From Candidatus Solibacter sp. (lineage in GTDB: Bacteria > Acidobacteriota > Terriglobia > Bryobacterales > Bryobacteraceae): a DNA stretch of 7,579 nucleotides. Shown in pieces: positions 7,016 to 7,579 of the stretch. A model generated the notes under the pieces. It was not told the DNA's origin. It saw only the letters and a list, made by a program, of their open reading frames with translations, and did no database searches. Location: positions 1-7,579 of the forward strand of contig JADGNT010000223.1 in the NCBI GenBank assembly GCA_017883345.1, written 5' to 3'. A program made the translations under genes and the position numbers. Position 1 is the stretch's first letter. Each line of letters begins with the position of its first letter.

Positions 7016-7018
7016 ACG

Positions 7019-7579
7019 CTACTTCGATAGTTCCTTCAGCTTCACATCGAACATCTGGAAGGGCATGGCGCCGACCACCAGTTCGCCATCCACGCCGTTG
7101 CCGAGGCTCCTTCCTACTACGAAGGTCGGCGTGCCGTTGGCGCCGATCTTCATGGCCTCCAGCACGTCGCGCTGCACGGGTTCCTTGTACTTCCCGCCGT
7201 CGATACAGGCGCGCAACGCGCCGGTGTCCATCTTCAGGTCCGCGGCAAAGCCCACGATGTGCTCCATATCAAGCGAATTCGGGTTGGCGCCCATGGTGTC
7301 GCGCAGTTCCCAGAACTTGCCCTGCTCACCGGCGCAGCGCGCGGCCATGGCGGCGCGCATGGCGTTGGGGTGGAAATCGAGCGGCATGTCCTTGCTGAAG
7401 AAGCGCACCTTCCCGGTATCGATGTAGGCCTTCTTCAGTTCGGCAAAAGCCGTCACATGGAATCGCTGGCAGAACGGGCACTGATAGTCCGTGTACTCCA
7501 CGATGGTGAACGGCGCATTCTTGGAGCCCAACATGGGAACCGCGCTCAGGTCGGTGATCTTGGCCTTGGTGGGCGCCTC
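7019..7579 (-). CDS. DsbA-family thiol:disulfide oxidoreductase (thioredoxin fold), N-terminus outside window
   Basis: The minus-strand frame is open to the window edge and gives 186 residues. The ATG at 7534 is internal: the 15 residues before it (EAPTKAKITDLSAVP) continue in frame and resemble the linker normally found before this domain. The thioredoxin fold begins at APFTIVEYTDYQ and carries the active site CPFC (C34 and C37, numbered from the first residue seen). The DsbA-type helical insert follows, then the cis-proline loop GTPTFVVG (P152). Two further cysteines (C82 in RCAGEQGKFWE and C125 in RACIDGGKY) are at positions often conserved in this thioredoxin_4 group. Such proteins oxidise or isomerise disulfides in exported proteins and normally have a signal peptide or membrane anchor, expected just upstream of the window. 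Whether it acts as oxidase, isomerase or reductase cannot be told from CPFC alone. It is convergent with the exported-protein gene. Confidence 0.92.
   Translation of the reverse strand, partial: EAPTKAKITDLSAVPMLGSKNAPFTIVEYTDYQCPFCQRFHVTAFAELKKAYIDTGKVRFFSKDMPLDFHPNAMRAAMAARCAGEQGKFWELRDTMGANPNSLDMEHIVGFAADLKMDTGALRACIDGGKYKEPVQRDVLEAMKIGANGTPTFVVGRSLGNGVDGELVVGAMPFQMFDVKLKELSK

Noticed and set aside
1..7579. tRNA, rRNA, CRISPR array, insertion sequence, phage or replication origin
   Set aside because: No cloverleaf-like segment, spaced direct repeats, transposase motifs or long terminal repeats were seen; almost every base is accounted for by protein-coding genes.

Overview
The window looks like chromosomal DNA from a GC-rich Gram-negative bacterium, most likely an acidobacterium of the Solibacter/Bryobacter type. 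This rests on the high G+C, the presence of an NdvB-type cyclic glucan synthase, and two small exported proteins (a TPR protein and a Cys/Lys-tailed protein) of a style I associate with Acidobacteria. No rRNA or other firm taxonomic marker is present, so the assignment is an inference.

Layout from left to right. Bases 1-2874 (+) are the C-terminal third of a very large cyclic beta-1,2-glucan synthase; the gene begins before the window. Close behind it on the same strand is a two-gene ParD/ParE-type toxin-antitoxin module (2921-3477) whose genes overlap by ATGA. It is followed, convergently, by a small secreted TPR protein on the minus strand (3517-3945). That gene is divergent from uvrC (3968-5788, +). 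Only 22 bases separate the two start codons, and these bases hold one symmetric TTATAA core that can serve as a -10 box on both strands. Seven bases after uvrC comes a 392-residue exported protein of unknown function (5796-6974, +), probably in the same transcript. A convergent DsbA-family thiol oxidoreductase on the minus strand (7019-7579) runs off the right edge. Coding density is very high: no gap exceeds about 50 bases, and both convergent gaps contain hairpins that may act as terminators.

How the genes work together. The glucan synthase makes periplasmic cyclic glucan. The TPR protein, the 392-residue protein and the DsbA-like protein are all expected outside the cytoplasm. UvrC is the incision nuclease of nucleotide excision repair, and the toxin-antitoxin pair is a self-contained accessory module. 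I see no convincing multi-gene novel system. The items most worth a second look are the symmetric, apparently leaderless divergent promoter of uvrC and the TPR gene, the conserved-looking exported protein attached to uvrC, and the toxin-antitoxin module placed directly behind the glucan synthase.
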